NCBI GenBank assembly: GCA_024234875.1
Contig: JACKNM010000027.1
Coordinates: 1-49,581 of the forward strand
Direction of reading: 5' to 3'
Source of the DNA: Ectothiorhodospiraceae bacterium
Lineage (GTDB): Bacteria; Pseudomonadota; Gammaproteobacteria; HK1
Length of the DNA stretch: 49,581 bases
The notes under the pieces were generated by a model, which was not told the DNA's origin, searched no databases, and saw only the letters and a list, made by a program, of their open reading frames with translations. This document shows, in pieces, positions 1 to 8,754 of this stretch (positions are counted from its first letter, which is position 1; every line of letters starts with the position of its first letter). Made by a program: the position numbers and the translations under genes.

Positions 1-90
1 ACGCCACCGCGCGCCCGCGCGGCGTCCACCGTCGTGCCCCGGGGGCTGTTAAAGTAGGCGGCCGATTTCGACCCCGAGACGGAGGTCCCC

Positions 91-393
91 GTGGACGACA
101 CCACCCGCACCGAGATCGAGGCCGCCGCGTTCCGCGCCCTGGTCGACCACCTGCGCGAGCGCACCGACGTGCAGAACATCGACCTGATGAACCTGGCCGG
201 CTTCTGCCGCAACTGCCTGTCGAAGTGGTACCGGGCCGCGGCCGAGGAGCGCGGCGAGGCCATCGACTACGAGCAGGCGCGGGAGATCGTCTACGGCATG
301 CCGTACGGCGAGTGGAAGGCGCAGTACCAGCGCGAGGCGACGGCGGAGCAGAAGGCCGCGTTCGCGGCCAGCCATCCCGAGCACTCGAGCTGA
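91..393 (+). CDS. DUF1244 family protein
   Basis: A 100-residue protein of the DUF1244 family, whose biochemical role is not established. The family-like core is visible in the middle: the segment LAGFCRNCLSKWYRAAA (about residues 36-52) with its paired cysteines, followed by YEQAREIVYGMPYGEWK. The length matches the family, which is usually about 100 residues. The GTG start at 91 is chosen because a GGAGG motif sits at 81-85, five bases upstream. The gene lies 24 bases before purB on the same strand, so the two are probably co-transcribed. The CxxC pair could bind a metal, but that is inference. Confidence 0.85.
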   Translation: MDDTTRTEIEAAAFRALVDHLRERTDVQNIDLMNLAGFCRNCLSKWYRAAAEERGEAIDYEQAREIVYGMPYGEWKAQYQREATAEQKAAFAASHPEHSS

Positions 394-417
394 GCGCCCG
401 CGGAGGCTGCCCCGACG

Positions 418-1794
418 ATGACCACCCTGGCGCTCGATGCCCTCACCGCGGTGTCACCGGTCGACGGCCGCTACGCGCCCGCCACCGGTGAGCTCCGCGC
501 GCTGCTGAGCGAGTACGGGCTCATCCATCACCGCGTGCTGGTCGAGCTGCGCTGGCTGGAGGCGCTGGCCGACGAGCCGGCGATCGCGGAGGTGGCACCA
601 CTGGACGCGGCGGCACGCGGGCGCCTGCGAGCCATCGGGGAGCAGTTCTCGGTGGACGACGCCCGTCGCGTCAAGGCCATCGAGCGCACCACCAACCACG
701 ACGTGAAGGCGGTCGAGTACTTCATCAAGGAGCGCATCGGCGACGACCCGGGGCTCGCGGCGGCGGCGGAGTTCGTGCACTTCGCCTGCACCTCGGAGGA
801 CATCAACAACCTCGCCTATGCCCTGATGCTCGCGCGGACGCGGGAGACGGTGCTGGTACCGCGGCTCGACGAGGTGATCGCCGCGCTGCGCGCGCTCGCC
901 CACCTCCACGCCGAGGTGCCGATGCTTTCCCGCACCCACGGTCAATCGGCCACTCCGACCACCCTCGGCAAGGAGCTGGCGGTGTTCGTCGCGCGCCTCG
1001 AGCGCCAGCGAGCCGCGATCGCGGCGGTCGCGATTCGCGGCAAGATCAACGGCGCGGTCGGCAACTACAACGCCCATCTGGCGGCCTATCCAGACCTCGA
1101 CTGGCGCGGCTTCGCCGAGCGTTTCGTCACCGCCCTCGGGCTCGACTTCAACCCCTACACGACCCAGATCGAGCCGCACGACTTCGTGGCCGAGCTGTTC
1201 GACGCCATGGCGCGTGCGAACACCGTGCTCCTCGACCTCTGCCGGGACGTCTGGACCTACGTCTCCCTCGGCTACTTCCGTCAGCGCACGGTCGCCGGCG
1301 AGGTCGGTTCGTCGACCATGCCGCACAAGGTCAACCCGATCGACTTCGAGAACGCCGAAGGCAACCTCGGCGTCGCCAACGCGGTGCTCGAGCACCTGGC
1401 GCGCAAGCTGCCGGTGTCGCGCCTGCAGCGCGACCTCACCGACTCGACGGTGCTCCGCAATCTCGGTGTCGGCATCGCCCACACCCTGATCGCGGTGCGC
1501 TCGCTGCTGCGCGGCCTCGGCAAGCTCGAGGCCGACCCCGTCGCCATCGCCGCCGATCTCGACCGGGCCTGGGAGGTCCTGGCCGAGCCGATTCAGACGG
1601 TGATGCGCCGGTATGGTCTCCCCGAGCCCTACGAGCGGCTCAAGGCCCACACCCGCGGTCAGGCGGTCACCCGGGACTCGCTGCACGCCCTGGTGCGCGC
1701 GCTCGAGATCCCTGATGCGGAGAAGACGCGCCTGCTCGAGATGACCCCGGCGAGCTACGTGGGTGAGGCGGCGCGGCTCGCGCGTGAGGTCTGA
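418..1794 (+). CDS. purB: adenylosuccinate lyase
   Basis: A 458-residue cytosolic homotetrameric lyase of the fumarase/aspartase superfamily. It removes fumarate from SAICAR to give AICAR and from adenylosuccinate to give AMP, so it acts twice in purine synthesis. The N-terminus (LTAVSPVDGRYA) is typical of the E. coli-type enzyme. The superfamily signature GSSTMPHKVNP spans about residues 297-307 and contains the mobile-loop serine used in catalysis. The substrate-binding TSEDINN lies near residue 125. Length is normal (E. coli 456). GGAGG at 402-406 precedes the ATG at a slightly long distance. DUF1244 is upstream and a DUF7931-type gene follows after 74 bases. Confidence 0.97.
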   Translation: MTTLALDALTAVSPVDGRYAPATGELRALLSEYGLIHHRVLVELRWLEALADEPAIAEVAPLDAAARGRLRAIGEQFSVDDARRVKAIERTTNHDVKAVEYFIKERIGDDPGLAAAAEFVHFACTSEDINNLAYALMLARTRETVLVPRLDEVIAALRALAHLHAEVPMLSRTHGQSATPTTLGKELAVFVARLERQRAAIAAVAIRGKINGAVGNYNAHLAAYPDLDWRGFAERFVTALGLDFNPYTTQIEPHDFVAELFDAMARANTVLLDLCRDVWTYVSLGYFRQRTVAGEVGSSTMPHKVNPIDFENAEGNLGVANAVLEHLARKLPVSRLQRDLTDSTVLRNLGVGIAHTLIAVRSLLRGLGKLEADPVAIAADLDRAWEVLAEPIQTVMRRYGLPEPYERLKAHTRGQAVTRDSLHALVRALEIPDAEKTRLLEMTPASYVGEAARLAREV

Positions 1795-1868
1795 GGAAGT
1801 GACCGGCGTGGCGGCGTGGAATGCGTCGGACACGACCGGACCGCGGACGACAAGGCGGAGGATCCGAC

Positions 1869-2396
1869 ATGGCTGATGCGCCGTTCCTCGACTTCTCGGG
1901 CCACACCATCGGCGAGACTGCCCCCGACGTCGAGGTGGAGACGCGTGCCGAGATCCGCGCCGCCTCGGTGGCGATGGCGCGGCAGGCGCGCCGCCGCGTG
2001 CGAATCGTCAGTCGCCATCTCGACGGCCCGGTCTACGACGACCCCGAGTTCCTGCTCGCGCTGCGCGAGCTCGCCACCGGCTCACGCTCGGCCCGGGTGG
2101 AGATCCTGGTGCGCGACTCCGGCCCCGCGGTGCGCGAGGGCCACCGCCTGATCGAGCTCGCGCGCCGCCTGTCGACCTACTTCGAGTTCCGCGTCCCCTC
2201 GGCCGACCACGACGCCTACAACGCCGCATTCATGATCGTCGACGACACCGCGACGGTGTGGCGCAACTTCGCCGATCGCTTCGAGGGCCTGGTGAGCTTC
2301 GGTGACCGTCGCCGGGCCGGCGACCTCGGTCGCACCTTCGTCGAGATGTGGGAGAGCGCGACCCCGGACCCTGCGATGCGGCGGCTCCACCTGTGA
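1869..2396 (+). CDS. DUF7931-type, phospholipase-D-like domain protein
   Basis: A 175-residue soluble protein that matches, from memory, the DUF7931 proteins found beside purB in gammaproteobacteria. They have a phospholipase-D-like fold but usually lack the catalytic HKD motif. I see no HxKxxxxD here, so enzymatic activity is doubtful. Visible features are an alternating strand/helix pattern (RRVRIVSRHLDGPVYDD, RVEILVRDSGPAVREGHRLI) and a conserved-looking FMIVDDTATVWRNFADRFEG near the C-terminus. The ATG at 1869 is preferred over upstream in-frame starts because GGAGG lies at 1857-1861. The next gene begins immediately, possibly at an overlapping GTG (2393), so the pair is likely co-translated. 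Confidence 0.6.
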   Translation: MADAPFLDFSGHTIGETAPDVEVETRAEIRAASVAMARQARRRVRIVSRHLDGPVYDDPEFLLALRELATGSRSARVEILVRDSGPAVREGHRLIELARRLSTYFEFRVPSADHDAYNAAFMIVDDTATVWRNFADRFEGLVSFGDRRRAGDLGRTFVEMWESATPDPAMRRLHL

Positions 2397-2431
2397 TCGG
2401 CCGCGACCGCCGCCTCGGGTCGGCGGTCCCC

Positions 2432-3283
2432 ATGCCGGTCTCGCGCCGCCGCGCGCTGGCGTCGGTCGCCGCGCTGCTGGCCGGATGGGTTGCCCCCAGG
2501 GCGGACGGTGCCGAACTGGTCACAGAAGTGCTGGCCGTGGTCTACGGCCGAGCATCCGACCTGGTGCCGGTGCTCGGGCCCCTGATCGCGGAGCCCGGCG
2601 GTGTCTCGGCCTTCGGCAATCAGCTCGTGGTGCGCGCCACGGCGGCGGAGATCGACGAGATTCGCCGCGTCCTCGCGCGCCTCGATCGCCAACCCGCGAA
2701 CCTCGTGATCAGCGTTCGGCACGCCGAGGCGGCAGCCTCGGAAGGCGCCCACGTGGGAATCGTGACCGCGCCTCGACACCGCGCCAGCCGCCCGGGCGAG
2801 ATCGAGGTGTTGCCCCCACCGCGCGGTGCGGTCGGGGTGGAGCTCGGCACCCACCGCTCGCGGACCGACGAGACGACCGTGCAGACCCTGCGCGCGCTCG
2901 AGGGGCGCGAGGCGTTCATCGCCGTCAGCGAGAGCACCCCCGAGCGCGAGGTGCTGGTCGTCCGCTCCGGCCGTGGCCGGACCACCGTTGTCGAGGGCGT
3001 GGAGCACCGCGAGACGGTGACCGGATTCCACGTTCGTGCCCGCCTGGTCGGCGAGGACGGGGTGCTGCTCGAGATTGCGCCGCGCATCGAGCGACGCCGG
3101 CAGGACGGCACCACGATCGGCCGTGGCGCGGCCACCACCACCACGGTGCGCCTCGGACAGTGGGTCGAGATCGGGGGCTCGGACGAGGCCGGGACGTCGT
3201 CCGGCTCGGGCATCACCGCGGCTACCGGACGGACCAGGGATGTCCGCGCCGCGATCTCACTGCGCGTCGACCGGGCACGCTGA
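2432..3283 (+). CDS. exported secretin N-domain (NolW-like) protein
   Basis: A 283-residue protein with an N-terminal export signal (MPVSRRRALASVAALLAGW, hydrophobic stretch about residues 8-20). It is followed by a NolW-like N-domain as found in type II/III secretins: EVLAVVYGRASDLVPVLGPLI through VVRATAAEIDEIRRVLARLDRQPANLVISVRHAEA (about residues 28-100). The rest is beta-rich and has no C-terminal secretin channel domain, so it should not form a pore alone. The start is uncertain. ATG 2432 gives the more ordinary signal peptide. GTG 2393 would overlap the upstream stop codon as GTGA and couple translation. Function is unknown; a periplasmic structural or adaptor role is inference. Confidence 0.7.
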   Translation: MPVSRRRALASVAALLAGWVAPRADGAELVTEVLAVVYGRASDLVPVLGPLIAEPGGVSAFGNQLVVRATAAEIDEIRRVLARLDRQPANLVISVRHAEAAASEGAHVGIVTAPRHRASRPGEIEVLPPPRGAVGVELGTHRSRTDETTVQTLRALEGREAFIAVSESTPEREVLVVRSGRGRTTVVEGVEHRETVTGFHVRARLVGEDGVLLEIAPRIERRRQDGTTIGRGAATTTTVRLGQWVEIGGSDEAGTSSGSGITAATGRTRDVRAAISLRVDRAR

Positions 3284-3339
3284 ACACCTGCCCGGGAGCC
3301 ACGGCGACGCGAGCCGCGTCGCGCGACGAATCGGCGGCC

Positions 3340-3372
3340 CCGGGGCCGGCACACCTGTCGTGCCGGCCCCGG
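3340..3372. terminator. bidirectional hairpin between convergent genes
   Basis: A perfect 13-bp GC-rich stem (3340-3352 pairing with 3360-3372) closes a 7-nt loop. It lies between the stop of the secretin-domain gene and the stop of the convergent Pro/Ala-rich gene. No T-run follows, so termination efficiency is uncertain, but the position suits a two-way terminator. Confidence 0.6.
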
Positions 3373-3379
3373 CTCGCGC

Positions 3380-4243
3380 TCAGTAGTTACCGGCCGGCGG
3401 AGGCCCGTAGTAGCCGGCGCCCGGCCCCATGGGAGCCGGCGCGATGCACCAGTAGTACGGGGGCGGGCACGGCACATAGGTCGGCTGCTGCCACTGCGGC
3501 GGGTAGTAGCCGGGAGGCGGCGGATACCCGCCCGGATAGGCGGCGGCCGGCGGCCACGGCTGGGCCGCGGGCGGCGGCGGGGGCGCCTCGGTGTCGGTGC
3601 TCGGCGGCGGCGCCCACGGGTTCGCTGCCGCGGTCGGCGGCACCGCGGCCGGCGGCGGCGGAGGCGGAACCATGACCACTGGCGGCGGTGCGCGATGGTG
3701 CATCGGCCCCGGGCCACGCATCATCGGCGCCGGCCGCGCCGGGGCGCTCACGCCCGCGTCCTTGAACGCGGCCGCCAGATCGGTCGCCAACGAGCCGGTC
3801 GAGGGTGGTGCTGCCGCCACCGGAGCAGCCGGTGCCGGAGCCGCCGGTACCGGGGCCGCCGGAGCCGGCGCGGCTGCCGCCGCCGGGGAATGGGCGGTGG
3901 CCGCCGGCGCGGCCGCCGATGCCTGCGCCTGATGGCCTTCGGTCGAGCCCAGGATCGCCACCAGGAACCCGAGGATCACCACCGGTCCCCACAGCGCTAG
4001 GAAACCGCTCAATCCGGTGGCCGTCTCCGGCTCCGGCCCGGCGACCATGGCCGGTGCCGGCGCGGACTCCTCCGCCGCAGCGGTCTCGTCCTCCGCACTC
4101 TCGTCCGCCGAAGCGGCGCGCGCAGCGGTCTTCTTCTTGGTGGCGGCCTTCTTGCGGGTGGCCGGTGTCGGTTGGGTCGACGCGGTGTCCCCCGACTCCG
4201 GGTCCTCCGGTCCCGTCGCCTCCACCTTGTCTTCTTCAGCCAT
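3380..4243 (-). CDS. Pro/Ala-rich single-span membrane protein
   Basis: A 287-residue low-complexity protein I cannot assign to a family. The order is: an acidic start; a Lys/Ala stretch (RKKAATKKKTAARAAS, about residues 30-45) resembling histone-like or AlgP-type tails; an acidic Glu/Ala linker; and one predicted membrane segment (GFLALWGPVVILGFLVAIL, about residues 80-98). An alanine/proline-rich region follows, and then a long Pro/Tyr-rich tail with repeated YPPP-type elements and two late cysteines. The ATG at 4243 has an AGGGAG ribosome site just upstream. A short cytoplasmic basic domain and a long outer Pro-rich tail is a plausible topology. It faces the purB cluster and is divergent from purL. 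Function unknown. Confidence 0.65.
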   Translation of the reverse strand: MAEEDKVEATGPEDPESGDTASTQPTPATRKKAATKKKTAARAASADESAEDETAAAEESAPAPAMVAGPEPETATGLSGFLALWGPVVILGFLVAILGSTEGHQAQASAAAPAATAHSPAAAAAPAPAAPVPAAPAPAAPVAAAPPSTGSLATDLAAAFKDAGVSAPARPAPMMRGPGPMHHRAPPPVVMVPPPPPPAAVPPTAAANPWAPPPSTDTEAPPPPPAAQPWPPAAAYPGGYPPPPGYYPPQWQQPTYVPCPPPYYWCIAPAPMGPGAGYYGPPPAGNY

Positions 4244-4667
4244 CTCGACTTCTCCCTAGGAACGATTCACGCCCATCGAATTCTGTCGCCCGTGCGCGTG
4301 CCGGCCTCGCCGTCGGTCCGACCCGAACCTGCAAGCGACGGAGCGCTCGCGGGCGAGCTCCGACTCGAAGCGTCCCGGCGAGGGCCCCCACGCGTCTCGG
4401 ATCCGGCCGCAGGGCAGTCGCGAAGTGTACCACGATCGGCACCCGCTTCCTCTCCCCGAAGCCGCGCGTGGTGGATTATCATGCGCGCCGTCACATCCCC
4501 GCCGAGCCGATGCACGCCGCGCCCCCTCCGCCAGCCTCGCCGCCGACGGCCGCACGCCGCGTCGGCCCGTGCCAGCGCCCTGGCGAACCACCGAGCCCCG
4601 GTCGGCGCGCAGCGACGCGCCGGAGCCGGTCCGAGCCGTCACGGCTCGCATCCCTGGAGATCGCGCG
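4244..4667. promoter_or_regulatory. 424-base divergent intergenic region upstream of purL
   Basis: No convincing gene is present. Open frames through this stretch are Arg/Pro/Ala-rich without family features. It should hold promoters for purL (plus) and for the Pro/Ala-rich protein (minus). Around 4475-4483 an AT-rich patch reads as TATCAT on the plus strand (five of six -10 positions) and as GATAAT on the minus strand, but neither has a good -35 at normal spacing. I see no clear riboswitch fold. Confidence 0.35.
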
Positions 4668-7600
4668 ATGACCGCTGCCGTCGAACCATCCACCGCGCTC
4701 GTCGTGCTCCTCGGGGGACCGGCCTGGTCGGCGTTCCGAGTCGGACGGGTGGTGGAGCGACTGCGCGCCGACGGGCACCGCGAGCTTCGCGGCCTGACTG
4801 GCCGCAGCGCCTTGCTGGTCGCGAGCTCGAGCGCCATCGAGGGCGAGCGACTGGCGCGACTCGAGAGCCTGCTCGATGCGCAGGTGCACCGCGCCCGCCT
4901 CGACGCCGATCTGCTGGTGATGCCGCGCCCGGGCACCATCTCCCCCTGGTCGAGCAAGGCGACCGACATCCTCCACGCCTGCGGGCTCGCGGCGGTGAGC
5001 CGGGTCGAGCGCGCGGTGGCCTGGTGGATCGACGCACCCACGGTGTCGACCGAGCTCGCCGGCGCCGCCGCCGCCGCGCTCCACGACCGCATGACCCAGA
5101 TCGCGACCGGCAACCCCGATGCCGCCGCCACCCTGTTCGCGACCCCGAGCCCGGCGCCGCTCGGCGCGATCGCGCTCGGCGCCGACGGCCGCCCCGCGCT
5201 CGAGCGCGCCAACCAGGAGATGGGGCTCGCGCTCAGCGCGGCCGAGATCGACTACCTGGTCGAGCGCTACCGGGCGCTCGGGCGCGACCCGACCGACGCC
5301 GAGCTGATGATGTTCGCGCAGGCCAACTCCGAGCACTGCCGCCACAAGATCTTCAACGCGCGCTGGCGCATCGACGGCGCGGAGGCCGCGCACACCCTGT
5401 TCCAGATGATCCGCAACACCCACGCGCGCAACCCGGGGCGCGTGCTGTCGGCGTATCGCGACAACGCCGCGGTGATCGCCGGCGCCGAGACCGATTGGCT
5501 GGTGCCGACGCCGGGCGGCGGGTGCTGGCGGTACGAGTCGGGCGCCGCGGACATCGTGCTCAAGGTCGAGACCCACAACCATCCGACCGCGATCTCCCCC
5601 TTCCCCGGCGCGGCGACCGGCTCTGGCGGCGAGATCCGCGACGAGGCGGCGACCGGGCGCGGTGCGCGCAGCAAGGCCGGGCTCACCGGCTTCTCGGTGT
5701 CGGACCTGCGGATCCCCGGGCACGTGGAGCCCTGGGAGCACGACCACGGCCGACCGGCGCGCATCGCCAGCGCGCTCGAGATCATGCTGGAGGCGCCGAT
5801 CGGCGCCGCGAGCTTCAACAACGAGTTCGGCCGACCGGCACTCTTGGGGTACTTCCGCACGCTGGAGATCGACGTCGGGACACCGCAGGCGCCGGACGTG
5901 CGCGGCTACCACAAGCCGATCATGATCGCCGGCGGTGTCGGCAACATCCGCCGCGAGCAGGTCGAGAAGGCCGACGTCCCGGCCGGCGCCAGGGTCGTGG
6001 TGCTCGGCGGGCCGGCGATGCCGATCGGGCTGGGCGGCGGCGCGGCGTCGTCGATGACCAGCGGTCACGCCGAGGCGGACCTCGACTTCGCGTCGGTGCA
6101 GCGCGACAACCCCGAGATGCAGCGTCGCTGCCAGGAGGTCATCGACCGCTGCTGGCAGCTCGGTGAGGACAACCCGATCCTGTCGGTGCACGACGTGGGC
6201 GCCGGAGGGCTCTCGAACGCGGTGCCGGAGATCGTGCACGGTGCGGGTCGCGGCGGGCGGCTCGACCTGCGCCAGGTGCCGAGCGACGCCCCGGGCATGT
6301 CGCCGCTCGAGATCTGGTGCAACGAGTCGCAGGAGCGCTTCGTGCTGGCGGTGGCGCCGGAGCGGCTGGCGACGCTGCGCGCCATCGCCGAGCGCGAGCG
6401 CTGCCCGATGGCGGTGCTCGGCGAGGCGACCGAGGAGACCTGGCTGCGCGTCGACGATCCCCTCCTCGGCCACCCGGCGGTCGACGTCCCGCTCGACCTG
6501 GTGCTCGGCGCCCCGCCGACCCCGCACCGTGAGACCCGCCGCGTGGCCCCGCGGCGGCGCCCGCTCGAGCTCGCCGGCATCGACCCGCTGGAGAGCGCGT
6601 TGCGCGTGCTGCGCCTGCCCGCGGTCGGCGACAAGACGTTCCTGGTGACCATCGGCGATCGCACCGTCGGCGGCCTCGTGTGTCGCGACCAGATGGTCGG
6701 GCCGTGGCAGGTCCCGGTCGCCGACTGCGCGGTGACCGCGAGCGGGTTCCGGGCCACGACCGGAGAGGCCATGTCGATGGGCGAGCGCACCCCGCTCGCC
6801 CTGATCGACGCGCCGGCGTCGGGGCGGATGGCGGTCGGCGAGGCGCTGACCAATCTGGCCGCGGCCTCGGTGCCGCGCCTCGGCGACGTCGCGCTGTCGG
6901 CGAACTGGATGGCGGCGGCGGACCATCCGGGTGAGGACGGCGCACTGTTCGACACCGTGCGCGCGGTCGGCCTCGAGCTCTGCCCCGCCCTCGGCATCCC
7001 GATCCCGGTCGGCAAGGACTCGCTGTCGATGCGCACCGTGTGGCGCGACGGCGACACCGAGCGCCGGGTGGTCTCCCCGGTCTCGCTGGTGGTCTCGGCC
7101 TTCGCCCCGGTCGACGACATCCGCCGCACCCTGACCCCGGAGCTGCGGCTCGACGCCGGCGACACCGTGCTGCTCCTCGTCGACCTCGGTCGCGGCCGGT
7201 GCCGACTCGGCGGGTCGGCGCTCGCCCGCGTCCACGGCCAGGTCGGCGACGCGGTGCCGGACCTCGACGAGCCGGCGGCGCTGGTCGAGCTCTTCGCCGC
7301 CACCCGCGCGCTGATGGCCGACGGCAGCCTCCTCGCCTATCACGACCGGTCGGACGGCGGACTGCTGGCGACACTGGCCGAGATGGCCTTCGCCGCCGGC
7401 TGTGGGCTCGAGGTCACGCTCGACGCGCTCGGCGAGGACGCGCTGGCCGCCCTGTTCTGCGAGGAGCTCGGGGTCGTGGTCCAGGTGCCCGCGCCACGGG
7501 CCGATGCGGCGATCGCCACCCTCGGCGCCGGGCCGACGCTCGCCGGTCACGTCCACCGCATCGGCCACCCGGTGGCGGGGCCCCCCGAGCGCGCGCGAGT

Positions 7601-8594
7601 GCGCATTGCCCACCGTGGGCGGGATCTCGTCGTGGAATCACTCGCCGTCCTGCGCGACGCGTGGTCGGCGACCAGCGCGCGCATGCTCGAGGCCCGCGAC
7701 GACCCGGGCTGCGCCGCCGAATGGCGCCGGAGCCTGGGCCGATCGGCGTCGCGGCTGGTGGCCCGGCTGCCGGCAGGCGAGGTCGCCGGCGCGGTGCCGG
7801 GGCCGGCGATCGGGGGCGCGCGGCCGCGGGTCGCCATCCTCCGCGACCAGGGCGTCAACGGTCACCACGAGATGGCGGCAGCCTTCGAGCGCGCCGGTTT
7901 CGAGTGTCACGACGTCCACACCACCGACATCGTCGCCGGGCGCGTCGACCTCGCGACGTTCCGCGGCATCGCCGCCTGCGGCGGCTTCTCCTATGGTGAC
8001 GTCCTCGGCGCCGGCGGCGGCTGGGCCGGGTCGATCCTCCATCAGCCCCGCGCCCGCGAGGCCTTCGCCGCGGTGCTCGCTCGCGACGACACCTTCGTGC
8101 TCGGCGTGTGCAACGGCTGTCAGATGTTGTCGCGCCTGGGCTCGCTCATCCCTGGCGCCGAGGGCTGGCCGCGCTTCGTCCGCAACCGCTCCGAGCAGTT
8201 CGAGGGTCGGCTCGCGCTGACCGAGATCCTGCCCTCGCCCTCGCTGTTCTTCACCGGCATGGAAGGCGCGCTGCTGCCGACCGTGGTCTCGCACGGCGAG
8301 GGGCGGGCCGAGTTCTCGCACCCGCAAGGGGCCGAGGCGATCCTCGCCGCCGGCCTCGTCTGCATGCGCTTCGTCGATGCCGAAGGCGCGGTGGCCGAGA
8401 CCTACCCGGCGAACCCGAACGGCTCGCCCGGGGGCATCACCGGGCTCACCACCCCGGACGGCCGCGTCACCATCCTGATGCCCCACCCCGAGCGCAGCTT
8501 CCGCAGCGCCCAGCTCTCGTGGCACCCCCGCCACTGGGGCGCGGATTCACCCTGGATGCGGATGTTCGTGAACGCCCGGCGCTGGGTGGCGTGA
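4668..8594 (+). CDS. purL: phosphoribosylformylglycinamidine synthase (single-chain)
   Basis: A 1308-residue single-chain FGAM synthase. It converts FGAR, glutamine and ATP to FGAM in step four of purine synthesis. Visible parts are an N-terminal linker region, the two-lobed AIRS/PurM-like synthetase core (VETHNHPTAISPFPGAATGSGGEIRDE; SVHDVGAGGLSNAVPEI) and a C-terminal class I glutamine amidotransferase (RVAILRDQGVNGHHEMAAAF). The nucleophile Cys is at about 1148 in LGVCNGCQM and the catalytic His/Glu in MPHPERS. The length matches gammaproteobacterial PurL (about 1295). ATG 4668 is chosen because GGAGA lies at 4656-4660; the frame remains open further upstream but is not protein-like. It is transcribed alone. 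Confidence 0.97.
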   Translation: MTAAVEPSTALVVLLGGPAWSAFRVGRVVERLRADGHRELRGLTGRSALLVASSSAIEGERLARLESLLDAQVHRARLDADLLVMPRPGTISPWSSKATDILHACGLAAVSRVERAVAWWIDAPTVSTELAGAAAAALHDRMTQIATGNPDAAATLFATPSPAPLGAIALGADGRPALERANQEMGLALSAAEIDYLVERYRALGRDPTDAELMMFAQANSEHCRHKIFNARWRIDGAEAAHTLFQMIRNTHARNPGRVLSAYRDNAAVIAGAETDWLVPTPGGGCWRYESGAADIVLKVETHNHPTAISPFPGAATGSGGEIRDEAATGRGARSKAGLTGFSVSDLRIPGHVEPWEHDHGRPARIASALEIMLEAPIGAASFNNEFGRPALLGYFRTLEIDVGTPQAPDVRGYHKPIMIAGGVGNIRREQVEKADVPAGARVVVLGGPAMPIGLGGGAASSMTSGHAEADLDFASVQRDNPEMQRRCQEVIDRCWQLGEDNPILSVHDVGAGGLSNAVPEIVHGAGRGGRLDLRQVPSDAPGMSPLEIWCNESQERFVLAVAPERLATLRAIAERERCPMAVLGEATEETWLRVDDPLLGHPAVDVPLDLVLGAPPTPHRETRRVAPRRRPLELAGIDPLESALRVLRLPAVGDKTFLVTIGDRTVGGLVCRDQMVGPWQVPVADCAVTASGFRATTGEAMSMGERTPLALIDAPASGRMAVGEALTNLAAASVPRLGDVALSANWMAAADHPGEDGALFDTVRAVGLELCPALGIPIPVGKDSLSMRTVWRDGDTERRVVSPVSLVVSAFAPVDDIRRTLTPELRLDAGDTVLLLVDLGRGRCRLGGSALARVHGQVGDAVPDLDEPAALVELFAATRALMADGSLLAYHDRSDGGLLATLAEMAFAAGCGLEVTLDALGEDALAALFCEELGVVVQVPAPRADAAIATLGAGPTLAGHVHRIGHPVAGPPERARVRIAHRGRDLVVESLAVLRDAWSATSARMLEARDDPGCAAEWRRSLGRSASRLVARLPAGEVAGAVPGPAIGGARPRVAILRDQGVNGHHEMAAAFERAGFECHDVHTTDIVAGRVDLATFRGIAACGGFSYGDVLGAGGGWAGSILHQPRAREAFAAVLARDDTFVLGVCNGCQMLSRLGSLIPGAEGWPRFVRNRSEQFEGRLALTEILPSPSLFFTGMEGALLPTVVSHGEGRAEFSHPQGAEAILAAGLVCMRFVDAEGAVAETYPANPNGSPGGITGLTTPDGRVTILMPHPERSFRSAQLSWHPRHWGADSPWMRMFVNARRWVA

Positions 8595-8754
8595 GCGCGG
8601 CGTGAAATTTCTCGGGTACAACGCGTGTTCACGTAGGGCGTCGTGCTTGGTCGTTCCGGGGTAGGCTCGGAAACGCGGCACGACCACGACGGTCGGTGGA
8701 GCCGCGGCGGCGCGCGGGTGCCGGCCAACCGCGGGACACCGAGGAGAGCACGCG

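Noticed and set aside
4491..7613. Long minus-strand open frame (about 1040 codons) opposite purL
   Set aside because: It is an antisense shadow of purL in very GC-rich DNA. Its product is Arg/His/Gly/Ala-rich with no family features or ribosome site, while the plus frame is unmistakably PurL.
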